Source: Acrocarpospora phusangensis
Lineage (GTDB): Bacteria > Actinomycetota > Actinomycetes > Streptosporangiales > Streptosporangiaceae
Assembly: GCF_016862995.1 (NCBI RefSeq)
Contig: NZ_BOOA01000052.1
Coordinates: forward strand, 1 to 63,719
Reading direction: 5' to 3'
DNA: 63,719 bases
Position numbers and translations under genes: made by a program
In this document: positions 37,493 to 46,464 of the stretch, in pieces
Numbering within the stretch: the stretch's first letter is position 1
Layout of the letters: each line of letters opens with the position of its first letter
Notes under the pieces: model-generated
Databases searched by the model: none
Told to the model about the DNA's origin: nothing
The model's input: only the letters and a program-made list of their open reading frames with translations

Positions 37493-38263
37493 CTACCGCC
37501 GGGCCTCCCGCGGAAGATCACGCGAACGGTCCCGCGGCAGGTCGTGCCGCCCCGACACGAACTCCTGGACGGCGATCTTCCCCCGGATCACCGGCCGCCG
37601 CCAGCGCTCCTCCCGCCGCACCGCCCGCGCCATCTTGCGCTTGTTGCCGGTGTAGAACCAGTGCGCCCACGGCGACCCGGGACGCGCCAGCCGTACCGCG
37701 CCGACGTAGCCGAAGACGGGCACGAACAGGCCCAGCAGGCCGCTCCAGATTTTACCTTTGAGCAGGGTGACCACGGCGAAGACCAGGTTCAGGACGAGGA
37801 AGCCCGCGCCCGACCAGATCCCCTCCGATTCGGTCCAGTCGAGCGGGCGGCGGCCCAGCAGGAGCAGCCCGGTGACCGCGACGGCGACGAACACGGCGTC
37901 CACCGAGGTGCGGCCCTCCTCCGCCCAGTAGACGTCCCGCAGGTGCAGGATCAGCGCGAACTCGTCCAGCACCAGCGCCGACCCCACCCCGAAGACCGCA
38001 GCGGTGAAGGAGTGCCAGCCGACCGACAGGCCGGAGACGACCAGGCTGGCCACCCCGCCGAGCAGCATCAGCACCACCCCGAACACCACGTGGTGGATGT
38101 GCATGTCGCCGACGTTGACGTTCTTGAACCACCACCGCGTCTCCGCGCGGATCAGCCGCACGTTGATCCGGGTGAACACGAACGCCACGATCAACGCCAC
38201 GAAGAACGCGAACAGCGGCAGGCGCTGCGTGTCCACGATGCCGCGCTGGAAGAGTTCGCTCAT
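37493..38263 (-). CDS. Integral membrane protein, actinobacterial conserved
   Basis: A 256-residue protein with about six membrane segments (LPLFAFFVALIVAFVFTRI, VVFGVVLMLLGGVASLVVSGL, FTAAVFGVGSALVLDEFALIL, AVFVAVAVTGLLLLG, LVLNLVFAVVTLL, GLLGLFVPVFGYVGAV). A conserved GDMHIHHVVFG block after the first segment could bind metal. The C-terminus is long, basic and cytoplasmic. I do not recognise a function. Confidence 0.8.
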   Translation of the reverse strand: MSELFQRGIVDTQRLPLFAFFVALIVAFVFTRINVRLIRAETRWWFKNVNVGDMHIHHVVFGVVLMLLGGVASLVVSGLSVGWHSFTAAVFGVGSALVLDEFALILHLRDVYWAEEGRTSVDAVFVAVAVTGLLLLGRRPLDWTESEGIWSGAGFLVLNLVFAVVTLLKGKIWSGLLGLFVPVFGYVGAVRLARPGSPWAHWFYTGNKRKMARAVRREERWRRPVIRGKIAVQEFVSGRHDLPRDRSRDLPREARR

Positions 38264-38281
38264 GACAGGAGTCGATGCTAC

Positions 38282-39007
38282 CTACGCGAGGAACCCGCGG
38301 AGCAGAGCCGCGGTGCCCTCCAGGTGTTCGGCCACGGCCTGGCGGGCGCGATCGGGGTCGCGGTCCAGGATGGCCTCGACGATCGCGGCGTGCTGGAGGG
38401 CCGAGTGCTGGATGTTGAAGCTCAGGATGGGGATCGCGTTGAGCAGGTCGGTGACGCGTAATCGGGCGTCCGCGCAGGCGGCGGCGAGCAGCGGGGAGCC
38501 GGTGAGCTCGGCGATGCACAGGTGGAAGGCGGTGTCCAGGCGGCGATAGTCAGAGGGGCCCGCCCTGTTGACGTCGGCCAGGCGGCGGCGCAGGAGGGTG
38601 ATCTGGGCGGGCGTGAGGGCCCGTTCGGCGAGGACCTGGGCGGCCCCGCACTCGACGGCCATCCGGAAGGTGAGGGCGTCGTCGAGTTCGCCGGGGCCCA
38701 TGGCGTTGAGGGCCCTGCGCAGGTCGCCGTGGCCCGGGTCGGGCGGCTCGTAGACGACGAAGGCGCCGCCGTAACGCCCCCGGCGCACCTCCAGGTAGCC
38801 GGACTCCTGGAGGGCGCGGATGGCCTCGCGCAGGGTGACCCTGCTGATGCCGAGCTGGGCGGCGAGCTCCCGTTCCGGGGGCATCTTGGCGCCGTGGGCG
38901 ACGACGCCGAGCTTGATCGCCTGGAGCAGCCGCTCGACGGTCTCCTCGAACGCGTTGCCCGATCGGACCGGGCGGAGCAACGACACAAGCGGGGAATCCG
39001 TCATCAC
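38282..39007 (-). CDS. GntR/FadR-family transcriptional regulator
   Basis: A 241-residue FadR-subfamily regulator. The winged HTH reads MPPERELAAQLGISRVTLREAIRALQESGYLEVRRGRYGG at residues about 41-80, and the FCD effector domain has the helical metal/ligand-binding set ending HAAIVEAILDRDPDRARQAVAEHLEG. It is divergent from the amine-utilisation operon at 39122, the layout of the S. coelicolor glnA4 neighbourhood, and so is the likely local regulator. The start is GTG 39007 or ATG 39004, with AAGGG upstream. Confidence 0.93.
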   Translation of the reverse strand: MMTDSPLVSLLRPVRSGNAFEETVERLLQAIKLGVVAHGAKMPPERELAAQLGISRVTLREAIRALQESGYLEVRRGRYGGAFVVYEPPDPGHGDLRRALNAMGPGELDDALTFRMAVECGAAQVLAERALTPAQITLLRRRLADVNRAGPSDYRRLDTAFHLCIAELTGSPLLAAACADARLRVTDLLNAIPILSFNIQHSALQHAAIVEAILDRDPDRARQAVAEHLEGTAALLRGFLA

Positions 39008-39088
39008 GCACCGCCCTTCAAATGGCCCAAGATTAGCTCAATCCGATGTTGACGAGCTGACAGGCCGGGTGCTTGCATGCCTCCATTG

Positions 39089-39102
39089 GTCTGTTTCCAG
39101 AC
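39089..39102. promoter_or_regulatory. Candidate operator in the FadR / GS-like divergent promoter
   Basis: GTCTG-TTTC-CAGAC is a perfect 5-bp inverted repeat, 19 nt upstream of the GS-like start codon. It is a plausible site for the divergent FadR-type regulator, but the arms are short. Confidence 0.45.
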
Positions 39103-39121
39103 TTTTAGAAGGGACTCGCGC

Positions 39122-40468
39122 GTGCTGACTGTGGAGCAGCTTCGAGCCGACGCCGAGACCGGCAAGATCGACACGGTACTGCTGGGCTTCACCGACATGC
39201 AGGGCCGGCTGCAGGGCAAACGCCTGTCGGCGCGCTACTTCCTGGAGGAGGTGCTGGGCCACGCGGCCGAGGGCTGCAACTACCTGCTCGCGGTGGACGT
39301 GGAGATGAACACCGTCGGCGGCTACGCGATGTCCTCCTGGGACCGCGGCTACGGCGACTTCGTCTTCAAGCCCGACCTGGCCACGCTGCGCCGGGTCCCC
39401 TGGCAGGACGGCACGGCGATGCTCCTGGCGGACCTGGTCTGGGAGGACGGCTCCGACGTGGTGGCCTCGCCCCGGCAGATCCTCCGCCGCCAGCTGGCCC
39501 GCCTGGGCGAGCGCGGCTGGGGGGCGTACGTGGGGACCGAGCTGGAGTTCTGCGTGTACGCCGACAGTTACGAGCAGGCGTGGCGGAACGCGTACCGGGA
39601 TCTGACGCCGACGAATCTCTACAACGTGGACTACTCGCTGCTCGGGACCGCCCGGGTGGAGCCGCTGCTGCGCCGGATCAGGCTCGGCATGGAGGGCGCG
39701 GGGCTGTACGTGGAGTCCGCCAAGGGCGAGTGCAACCTGGGCCAGCACGAGATCGCCTTCCGGTACACCGACGCGCTGGCCACCTGCGACAACCACACGA
39801 TCTACAAGAACGGCGCCAAGGAGATCGCGGCCCAGGAGGGCATGTCGCTGACCTTCATGGCCAAGCCGAACCAGCGTGAGGGCAACTCCTGCCACATCCA
39901 CATCTCGCTGCGGGACGAGAACGGCACCCCGGTGATGGCCGGCTCCGAGCCGTACGGGCTGTCGAAGGCCGGGCAGCACTTCATCGCCGGCCAGCTGGCT
40001 GCCATGCGCGAGCTGACCCTGCTCTACGCCCCCAACATCAACTCCTACAAGCGGTACGTCCCCGGCTCCTTCGCCCCCACCGCCGTCAAGTGGGGCATCG
40101 ACAACCGCACCTGCTCGCTCCGCCTGGTCGGCCACGGCCCCTCCCTGCGGGTGGAGAACCGGGTGCCCGGCGGCGACGTCAACCCCTACCTGGCGGTCTC
40201 GGCCCTGATCGCCGCCGGCCTGTACGGCATCGAGCACGAACTCCCCCTGGAGGACCCGTACGAGGGCAACGCGTACGTCTCCGGCGCGGACACCGTCCCG
40301 GCGACGTTACGCGACGCGCTGGACCTGTTCACGGGCTCCGAACTCGCCGTGACGGCCTTCGGCCAGGACGTGGTCGACCATTACGCCAACTACGCCAGGG
40401 TGGAGCTGGCCGCCTTCGAGGCCGCCGTCACCGACTGGGAGATGTTCCGGGGGTTCGAGCGCCTGTGA
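39122..40468 (+). CDS. Glutamine synthetase-like gamma-glutamylamide synthetase (GlnA4/PuuA type)
   Basis: A 448-residue glutamine-synthetase-fold ligase that probably joins glutamate to an amine such as ethanolamine or a polyamine, with ATP. Visible motifs are GTELEFCVY, ESAKGECNLGQHEIAF, NGAKEIAAQEGMSLTFMAKPNQREGNSCHIHIS and NINSYKRYVPGSFAPTAVKWGIDNRT. The neighbours (aldehyde dehydrogenase, SDR, gamma-glutamyl-GABA hydrolase) make a biosynthetic GlnA role unlikely. The start is GTG 39122 with AAGGGA 10 nt upstream; an ATG 45 nt further up lies in the promoter. The exact amine is not readable. Confidence 0.9.
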   Translation: MLTVEQLRADAETGKIDTVLLGFTDMQGRLQGKRLSARYFLEEVLGHAAEGCNYLLAVDVEMNTVGGYAMSSWDRGYGDFVFKPDLATLRRVPWQDGTAMLLADLVWEDGSDVVASPRQILRRQLARLGERGWGAYVGTELEFCVYADSYEQAWRNAYRDLTPTNLYNVDYSLLGTARVEPLLRRIRLGMEGAGLYVESAKGECNLGQHEIAFRYTDALATCDNHTIYKNGAKEIAAQEGMSLTFMAKPNQREGNSCHIHISLRDENGTPVMAGSEPYGLSKAGQHFIAGQLAAMRELTLLYAPNINSYKRYVPGSFAPTAVKWGIDNRTCSLRLVGHGPSLRVENRVPGGDVNPYLAVSALIAAGLYGIEHELPLEDPYEGNAYVSGADTVPATLRDALDLFTGSELAVTAFGQDVVDHYANYARVELAAFEAAVTDWEMFRGFERL

Positions 40469-41802
40469 AGATCATCAACCCGGCGACCGAGGAGGTCGTC
40501 GCGGAGGTCGAGCTCGCCGACGCCGCCGAGGTGGACCGCGCGGTGGAGCGGGCCCGGGGGGCGTACCGGACCTGGCGCGAGGTGTCCCCCGGGGATCGGG
40601 CGCGGCTGCTGCGGGCCTTCGCCCGCCAGGTCGAGGAGCACGCCGAGGAACTCGCCCAGCTGGAGATCACGAACTCCGGCCACACCGTCGGCAACGCCCG
40701 GTGGGAGGCCGGGAACGTCCGGGACGTCCTGCACTTCTACGCGGGCGCGCCCGAGCGCAACCACGGCAGGCAGATCCCGGTGCCCGGCGGGATCGACGTC
40801 ACCTTCCAGGAGCCGCTGGGCGTCGTCGGGATCATCGTGCCGTGGAACTTCCCCATGGTGATCATGATGTGGGGGGTCGCCCCCGCCCTCGCCGCGGGCA
40901 ACACGGTGATCGTGAAACCGGCCGAGTGGACGCCGCTGACCGCGCTGCGCCTGGCCGAGCTGGCCCTGGCGGCGGGCATCCCCGAAGGGGTGCTCCAGGT
41001 CCTGCCGGGCGCGGGCGAGGTCGCCGGAGCCCGGCTGGTGGAGCATCCGGACGTCGCGAAGATCGTCTTCACCGGCTCCACCGAGGTCGGCAAGCAGATC
41101 GCCGCCAAGGCCGCCGGGCAGGTGAAGCGGGTCACGCTCGAACTGGGCGGCAAGAGCGCCAACATCGTCTTCGCCGACTCCGACCTGGCCAGGGCGGCGG
41201 CCTCCGCGCCGATGGCGGTGTTCGACAACTCCGGGCAGGACTGCTGTGCCCGGTCGCGGATCCTGGTGGAGCGTTCCGTCCACGACGAATTCCTGGAGCG
41301 GCTGCGGGTAGCCGTACAGGAGCTGAAGGTCGGGGATCCGCGGGATCCGGAGACCTCGCTCGGGCCGTTGATCAGCGCCGAGCACCGGGAGCGGGTGGCC
41401 TCGTTCGTGGCGGAGCCGTACTTCCAGGGTTCCTGCCCGGCGGGGCCGGGATTCTGGTTCCCGGCCACGGTGCTGACCGGGGACCGGGACCGGGCCTTCC
41501 GGGAGGAGGTGTTCGGGCCGGTCGTGTCCGTCGTGCCGTTCGAGGACGAGGCGGACGCGATCAGGATCGCCAACGACACGCCGTACGGGCTGTCGGGGTC
41601 GATCTGGACCAGGGACGTCGGGCGCGCGCTGCGGGTGGCGCGGGCCGTCGAGGCGGGGAACCTCTCCGTCAACTCGCATTCCAGCGTCCGCTACTGGACG
41701 CCGTTCGGCGGCTTCAAGCAGTCCGGCCTCGGCCGGGAACTCGGCCCGGACGCGCTCGCCGCGTTCACCGAGACCAAGAACGTCTTCATCGCATCGGAGT
41801 GA
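40465..41802 (+). CDS. Aldehyde dehydrogenase of the amine-utilisation operon
   Basis: A 445-residue NAD(P)-dependent aldehyde dehydrogenase. The cofactor region IVPWNFPMVIMMWGVAPALAAGNTVIVKPAEWTPLT, the VFTGSTEVGKQI loop, the catalytic Glu in TLELGGKSANIVF and the catalytic Cys in NSGQDCCARSR are all present. It is shorter than most homologues because the segment after HRERV is contracted. It would oxidise the gamma-glutamyl aldehyde formed from the glutamylated amine. The GTG overlaps the upstream stop by 4 nt. Confidence 0.94.
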   Translation: MKIINPATEEVVAEVELADAAEVDRAVERARGAYRTWREVSPGDRARLLRAFARQVEEHAEELAQLEITNSGHTVGNARWEAGNVRDVLHFYAGAPERNHGRQIPVPGGIDVTFQEPLGVVGIIVPWNFPMVIMMWGVAPALAAGNTVIVKPAEWTPLTALRLAELALAAGIPEGVLQVLPGAGEVAGARLVEHPDVAKIVFTGSTEVGKQIAAKAAGQVKRVTLELGGKSANIVFADSDLARAAASAPMAVFDNSGQDCCARSRILVERSVHDEFLERLRVAVQELKVGDPRDPETSLGPLISAEHRERVASFVAEPYFQGSCPAGPGFWFPATVLTGDRDRAFREEVFGPVVSVVPFEDEADAIRIANDTPYGLSGSIWTRDVGRALRVARAVEAGNLSVNSHSSVRYWTPFGGFKQSGLGRELGPDALAAFTETKNVFIASE

Positions 41803-41810
41803 GTGCATAT

Positions 41811-42575
41811 ATGCAACGACTGCGGGACCGGGTGGCGGTCATCACCGGCGGCGCCGGGGGGATCGGGCTGGCCACGGCCAGGCGGTTCGCCGAGGAGGGG
41901 GCCAAGCTGGTCCTGGTCGACCTGGACGAGAACGTCGGCGGCAAGCTCGCCGAGGAGGTCGGGGGCGTCTTCGTCCGGGCCGACGTGACCGACGAGGACG
42001 ACGTCGCCCGGATGTTCCAGGTGGCCTACGACACCTACGGCAGCGTGGACATCGCGTTCAACAACGCCGGCATCTCGCCCACCGACGACGACTCCATCCT
42101 GACCACCGGCATCGACGTCTGGCGCAAGGTGCAGGAGGTCAACCTGACCAGCGTCTACCTGTGCTGCAAGCACGTGCTGCCGTACATGCGGCGGCAGGGC
42201 AAGGGGTCGATCATCAACACGGCCTCGTTCGTGGCGGTGATGGGGTCGGCCACGTCGCAGGTGTCGTACACCGCCTCCAAGGGCGGGGTGCTGGCGATGA
42301 GCAGGGAGCTGGGGGTGCAGTTCGCGCGGGAGGGCATCCGGGTGAACGCGCTCTGCCCGGGGCCGGTGGACACGCCGCTGCTGCGGGAGCTGTTCGCGAA
42401 GGACCCGGAGCGGGCGCAGCGGCGGCTGGTGCACGTGCCGATGGGCCGGTTCGCGCGGGCCGAGGAGATCGCGGCCGCGGTGGCGTTCCTGGCCTCCGAC
42501 GACGCCTCGTTCATCACCGGCGCGGAGTTCCTGGTGGACGGCGGCATCTCCGGCGCGTACGTGACGCCGCTATGA
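41811..42575 (+). CDS. SDR-family oxidoreductase of the amine-utilisation operon
   Basis: A 254-residue classical SDR. TGGAGGIGLATARRF binds the cofactor, NNAGI is intact, and the active site is NTASFVAVMGSATSQVSYTASKGGV with Ser, Tyr and Lys. Its role in the amine pathway is not clear; it may oxidise an alcohol or amine-derived intermediate. It lies 8 nt after the aldehyde dehydrogenase and overlaps the hydrolase start by 4 nt, so it is in the same operon. Confidence 0.93.
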   Translation: MQRLRDRVAVITGGAGGIGLATARRFAEEGAKLVLVDLDENVGGKLAEEVGGVFVRADVTDEDDVARMFQVAYDTYGSVDIAFNNAGISPTDDDSILTTGIDVWRKVQEVNLTSVYLCCKHVLPYMRRQGKGSIINTASFVAVMGSATSQVSYTASKGGVLAMSRELGVQFAREGIRVNALCPGPVDTPLLRELFAKDPERAQRRLVHVPMGRFARAEEIAAAVAFLASDDASFITGAEFLVDGGISGAYVTPL

Positions 42576-43267
42576 GGCCGGTCATCGGGATCACCTGTTA
42601 CGTGGAGCCCGCCGCGTACACGGTGTGGGAGACGCCGGCGGCGCTGCTGCCCTACGACTACGTCCGGCAGGTCGAGCGGGCCGGCGGGCAGCCGGTCATC
42701 CTGCCGCCCGCCGGGGATCCCGTCTCCGTGATCGGGCGGCTGGACGGGTTGATCCTGGCCGGCGGCGGCGACGTCGACCCCGGCCGGTACGCCGCCGACC
42801 CCCACCCCAACACCTCCTACATCCGGAAATTTCGGGATGAGGCGGAGTTCAGGCTGGTACGGGCGGCGCTGGCGGCGGGGATGCCGCTGCTCGGCATCTG
42901 CCGGGGCATGCAGGTCCTCAACGTGGCCCTCGGCGGAACGCTCCACCAGCACGTGCCGGACGTGGTCGGCCACACCGGCCACTCCCCGGCCCCGGGCTCC
43001 TACGGCCGCCTCCCCGTACGGCTCGCGCCCGAACTGGCCAAGATCTACGACGCCGAGGAGATCACGCCCGCCCACTACCACCACCAGTCGATCGAGCGCC
43101 TGGCCGACGGCCTGGTCGTGACCGGGACCGCCGAGGACGGCACCATCGAGGCCGTCGACCTGAACGAGCACGTGCGTGCCGTGCAGTGGCACCCGGAGGT
43201 GGACGAGGACGGTCCACTCTTCGACGACTTCGTGGCCAGGTTCCGCTCCGCCCGTCGCGGCGGCTAG
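42572..43267 (+). CDS. puuD: Gamma-glutamyl-gamma-aminobutyrate hydrolase-type amidotransferase
   Basis: A 231-residue class I glutamine amidotransferase-fold hydrolase of the PuuD type, which releases glutamate from the oxidised gamma-glutamyl amine. The nucleophile elbow is LLGICRGMQVLNVALGG near residue 110 and the catalytic His-Glu are in VQWHPEVDEDG. It closes the GS-ALDH-SDR-hydrolase operon, which spells out a complete glutamylate, oxidise and release route. Confidence 0.93.
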   Translation: MRPVIGITCYVEPAAYTVWETPAALLPYDYVRQVERAGGQPVILPPAGDPVSVIGRLDGLILAGGGDVDPGRYAADPHPNTSYIRKFRDEAEFRLVRAALAAGMPLLGICRGMQVLNVALGGTLHQHVPDVVGHTGHSPAPGSYGRLPVRLAPELAKIYDAEEITPAHYHHQSIERLADGLVVTGTAEDGTIEAVDLNEHVRAVQWHPEVDEDGPLFDDFVARFRSARRGG

Positions 43268-43279
43268 GCTGGCCGGACA

Positions 43280-43480
43280 CCGGTGATCCCGCGCGGGAGA
43301 GCGGCCTGGCAGCCGGCCAGGTCCCCTGAAGGAGCAAGCCCTCCCCGCGAACCTCTCAAGGCAAAGGACCGTGCGGGTCAGGTGTCCTCTGGAAAGCAGG
43401 CTGCGCCTCGCCGAAGGTGAAAGTCCGGGCAAAATCCGGGCGAAGCTCTCAGGCACCGATGACAGAGGGGGAGGATGCAG
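43280..43480 (+). ncRNA. Tandem glycine riboswitch
   Basis: Two consecutive glycine aptamers precede gcvT. The first has GCGGGAGAG, a GAAGGAGCAAG core and ACCTCTCAAGGCAAAGGAC; the second has CTCTGGAAAGC, CGAAGGTGAAAG and GCTCTCAGGCACCGATGACAGAGG. In this class glycine binding turns on the glycine cleavage genes. Confidence 0.93.
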
Positions 43481-43509
43481 AACATCCGACCCTGTCTGAG
43501 GTGCGCCCT

Positions 43510-44586
43510 ATGCCACGATCGACGCCGCTGACCGAGGTTCACGAGAACCTCGGCGCGACCCTCACCGACTTCGCCGGCTGGCTGATGCCACTGCGGTACG
43601 GCAGCGAGTCCGCCGAGCACAACACCGTCCGCACGGCCGCCGGTCTCTTCGACCTCTCCCACATGGGCGAGATCTTCGTGACCGGGCCGCAGGCGGGCGA
43701 GGCGCTCGACCACGCCTTCACCGGCCAGCTGAGCACGCTCGTGCCCGGCAGGGCCCGCTACACGGTCATCTGCGCCCCCGACGGCGGCGTGCTGGACGAC
43801 GTGATCGTCTACCGGCTGGCCGACGAGGAGTTCATGGTCTGCGCGAACGCCTCCAACTACCCGCGGGTGGCCGCCGAGCTCACCGCGCGGTCCGAGCGCT
43901 TCGAGGCCAAGGTCGCCGACCGCTCCGAGGAGTACGCGCTGATCGCCGTCCAGGGCCCCCGCGCGCAGGAAATCCTGGCCACCCTCACCGACGCCGACCT
44001 GGACGGCCTGAAGTACTACGCGGGTCTGCCCGGGGTCGTGGCGGGCGTGGAGGCGCTGATCGCCCGTACCGGTTACACCGGGGAGGATGGATTCGAGCTG
44101 TTCATCGCGAACGCGGACGCCGTACCGCTCTGGCGGGCGCTGTCCGAGGCGGGCGCGGTGCCCGCGGGCCTGTCCGCCCGCGACACCCTCCGGCTGGAGG
44201 CCGGCATGGCCCTGTACGGCAATGAGCTGACCGCTGACATCACCCCGTTCGACGCCGGGCTCGGCCGGGTAGTGAAGTTCGACAAACCCGGCGATTTCAT
44301 CGGACGCGCCGCGCTGGAGAAGAGAACGGAGCCGAGCCGCCGCCTGGTCGGCCTGGTCGCCCGCGGGCGGCGGGTCCCCCGGCACGGCTACCCGGTGGTG
44401 GACGCCGCCGGCGAGGTCGTCGGCGAGGTCACCAGCGGCGCGCCGTCGCAGTCGCTGGGCAAGCCCATCGCGATGGCGTACGTACGTCCGGAAGTGTCGG
44501 AAAATGACGATCTAGCCGTGGACATCCGCGGCACGCGCGAACCGGTCGACGTCGTTGACCTGCCTTTCTACAGGAGGAAGAAGTGA
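43510..44586 (+). CDS. gcvT: Glycine cleavage system T protein (aminomethyltransferase)
   Basis: A 358-residue T protein that transfers the aminomethyl group to tetrahydrofolate, releasing ammonia. Diagnostic segments are [52 protein letters not shown] and [17 protein letters not shown] start at ATG 43510, 8 nt after GAGGTG; the open frame upstream runs into the riboswitch. It is under the glycine riboswitch and 4 nt overlap couples it to gcvH. Confidence 0.96.
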   Translation: MPRSTPLTEVHENLGATLTDFAGWLMPLRYGSESAEHNTVRTAAGLFDLSHMGEIFVTGPQAGEALDHAFTGQLSTLVPGRARYTVICAPDGGVLDDVIVYRLADEEFMVCANASNYPRVAAELTARSERFEAKVADRSEEYALIAVQGPRAQEILATLTDADLDGLKYYAGLPGVVAGVEALIARTGYTGEDGFELFIANADAVPLWRALSEAGAVPAGLSARDTLRLEAGMALYGNELTADITPFDAGLGRVVKFDKPGDFIGRAALEKRTEPSRRLVGLVARGRRVPRHGYPVVDAAGEVVGEVTSGAPSQSLGKPIAMAYVRPEVSENDDLAVDIRGTREPVDVVDLPFYRRKK

Positions 44587-44969
44587 GCACCATCCCCAAC
44601 GAGCTGAGCTACACCAAGGAGCACGAATGGGTGGCCGGCGTCGATGACGGGCTGACGGTCACGGTCGGCATCACCGAGTACGCCGCCGAGGCTCTCGGCG
44701 ACGTGGTGTACGTGCAGGTCCCCGAGGTGGGCGGCACGGTCGCGGCCGGGGACGCGGTGGGCGAGGTGGAGTCCACCAAGTCGGTCAGCGACATCTACTC
44801 CCCCGTCAGCGGCGAGGTGGTCGAGACCAACCAGGCCGTCGTGGACGACCCCTCCCTGGTCAACTCCGACCCGTACGGCGAGGGCTGGCTGTTCCGCGTC
44901 CGCATGGACGGCGACCCGTCCGACCTGCTCACCGCCGAAGAATACGGCGCACTCACCGCGGGCGAATAA
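44583..44969 (+). CDS. gcvH: Glycine cleavage system H protein
   Basis: A 128-residue lipoyl carrier. The lipoylation site is the Lys in [21 protein letters not shown] near residue 63, and the start SYTKEHEWV is typical. It shuttles the methylamine group between the P and T proteins. The GTG start overlaps the gcvT stop. The P protein (gcvP) is not in the window. Confidence 0.97.
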   Translation: MSTIPNELSYTKEHEWVAGVDDGLTVTVGITEYAAEALGDVVYVQVPEVGGTVAAGDAVGEVESTKSVSDIYSPVSGEVVETNQAVVDDPSLVNSDPYGEGWLFRVRMDGDPSDLLTAEEYGALTAGE

Positions 44970-44996
44970 CGCCCTCATGACGTAAGGCACGGATCA

Positions 44997-46418
44997 ATGG
45001 CGATCAGCGTCTTCGACCTGTTCAAGGTCGGCATCGGGCCGTCCAGCTCGCACACGGGCGGCCCGATGGCGGCCGCCCATCGTTTCGCCCGGGGCCTCAG
45101 CCGGGACGGTCTTCTGGAGAAGACCACCCGCGTCGGGGTCATCCTGTACGGCTCGCTCGGCCTGACCGGCAAAGGCCACGGCAGCGACAAAGCGGTCCTG
45201 CTGGGCCTGTCGGGCGAGAAGCCGGAGACCGTCGACGTGGACGCGGTCGAACCCCGCCTGGCCGAGATGCGCTCGGCGGGGACGATCCGGCTGTTCGGCG
45301 GTCCCGAGATCCCGTTCGTGGTCGGCGAGGACCTGGTCTTCGAGCGCAAGATCTCCCTGCCGCACCACCCCAACGGCATGCGCTTCACCGCGTACGGCGC
45401 GGAGGGCGACGCGTTACGGGAGCGGGTCTACTACTCGGTCGGCGGCGGTTTCGTGGTGGACGAGAACGCCACCGGCGCGGACCGCATCAAACCCGACGAC
45501 ACCGTGCTCCCGCACCCGTTCACCACGGCCGCGGAACTGCTCGCCCACTGCGCCGAGACCGGACTGTCCATCTCCGGCCTGATGCTCGCCAACGAGCGCG
45601 CCTTCGGCCGTACGGAGGAGCAGATCAAGTCCGAGCTGCTGCGGCTCTGGCAGGTCATGGCGGAGTCCGTACGGCGGGGTTCCTCGCGGGAGGGCGTGCT
45701 GCCGGGCGGCCTCAAGGTGAAGCGGCGGGCGCACCAGCTCCAGCGCCGCCTGCAGAGCGAGTCCGCCGAGCGTGACCCGCTCCAGGCCATGGACTGGGTC
45801 ACCCTCTTCGCGCTGGCCGTGAACGAGGAGAACGCGGCGGGCGGCCGCATCGTGACCGCGCCCACCAACGGCGCGGCCGGGATCGTGCCCGCCGTCCTGT
45901 CCTACTACTCCAGGTTCATCCCCGGGGCCGACGACGAGGGCGTCGTGCGGTTCCTGCTCACGGCCGGGGCGGTGGGCGTGCTGTTCAAGGAGAACGCCTC
46001 CATCTCGGGCGCCGAGGTCGGCTGCCAGGGCGAGGTCGGCTCGGCCTGCTCGATGGCCGCCGCCGGGCTGACCGAGGTGCTCGGCGGGACCCCGGAGCAG
46101 GTGGAGAACGCCGCCGAGATCGGCATCGAGCACAATCTGGGCCTGACCTGCGACCCGATCGGCGGTCTGGTGCAGATCCCGTGCATCGAGCGGAACGCGG
46201 TGGCCTCCGTCAAGGCCATCGCCGCCGCGAGGATGGCGCTGCGCGGCGACGGGCGGCACTTCGTCTCGCTGGACAAGGCCATCCGCACCGTCCGCACCAC
46301 CGGCCGGGACATGTCCACCAAGTACAAGGAGACCAGCCGGGGCGGCCTGGCGGTCAACGTCATCGAGGCGGAGGCCGAGTCGGAGGCGCACGTGGGCGTC
46401 AACATCGTGGAGTGCTGA
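44997..46418 (+). CDS. sdaA: L-serine ammonia-lyase, iron-sulfur
   Basis: A 473-residue single-chain serine dehydratase that converts L-serine to pyruvate and ammonia using a [4Fe-4S] cluster. The beta domain starts [21 protein letters not shown]; in the alpha domain [50 protein letters not shown] carry the cluster Cys residues. It follows gcvH by 27 nt, so glycine-triggered transcription would also raise serine breakdown. The glyA gene that often sits nearby is absent. Confidence 0.95.
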   Translation: MAISVFDLFKVGIGPSSSHTGGPMAAAHRFARGLSRDGLLEKTTRVGVILYGSLGLTGKGHGSDKAVLLGLSGEKPETVDVDAVEPRLAEMRSAGTIRLFGGPEIPFVVGEDLVFERKISLPHHPNGMRFTAYGAEGDALRERVYYSVGGGFVVDENATGADRIKPDDTVLPHPFTTAAELLAHCAETGLSISGLMLANERAFGRTEEQIKSELLRLWQVMAESVRRGSSREGVLPGGLKVKRRAHQLQRRLQSESAERDPLQAMDWVTLFALAVNEENAAGGRIVTAPTNGAAGIVPAVLSYYSRFIPGADDEGVVRFLLTAGAVGVLFKENASISGAEVGCQGEVGSACSMAAAGLTEVLGGTPEQVENAAEIGIEHNLGLTCDPIGGLVQIPCIERNAVASVKAIAAARMALRGDGRHFVSLDKAIRTVRTTGRDMSTKYKETSRGGLAVNVIEAEAESEAHVGVNIVEC

Positions 46419-46464
46419 CGATTCTGGCGGCAGTATTCTGGCCACCCTGATGAGGAGGCCAGTG

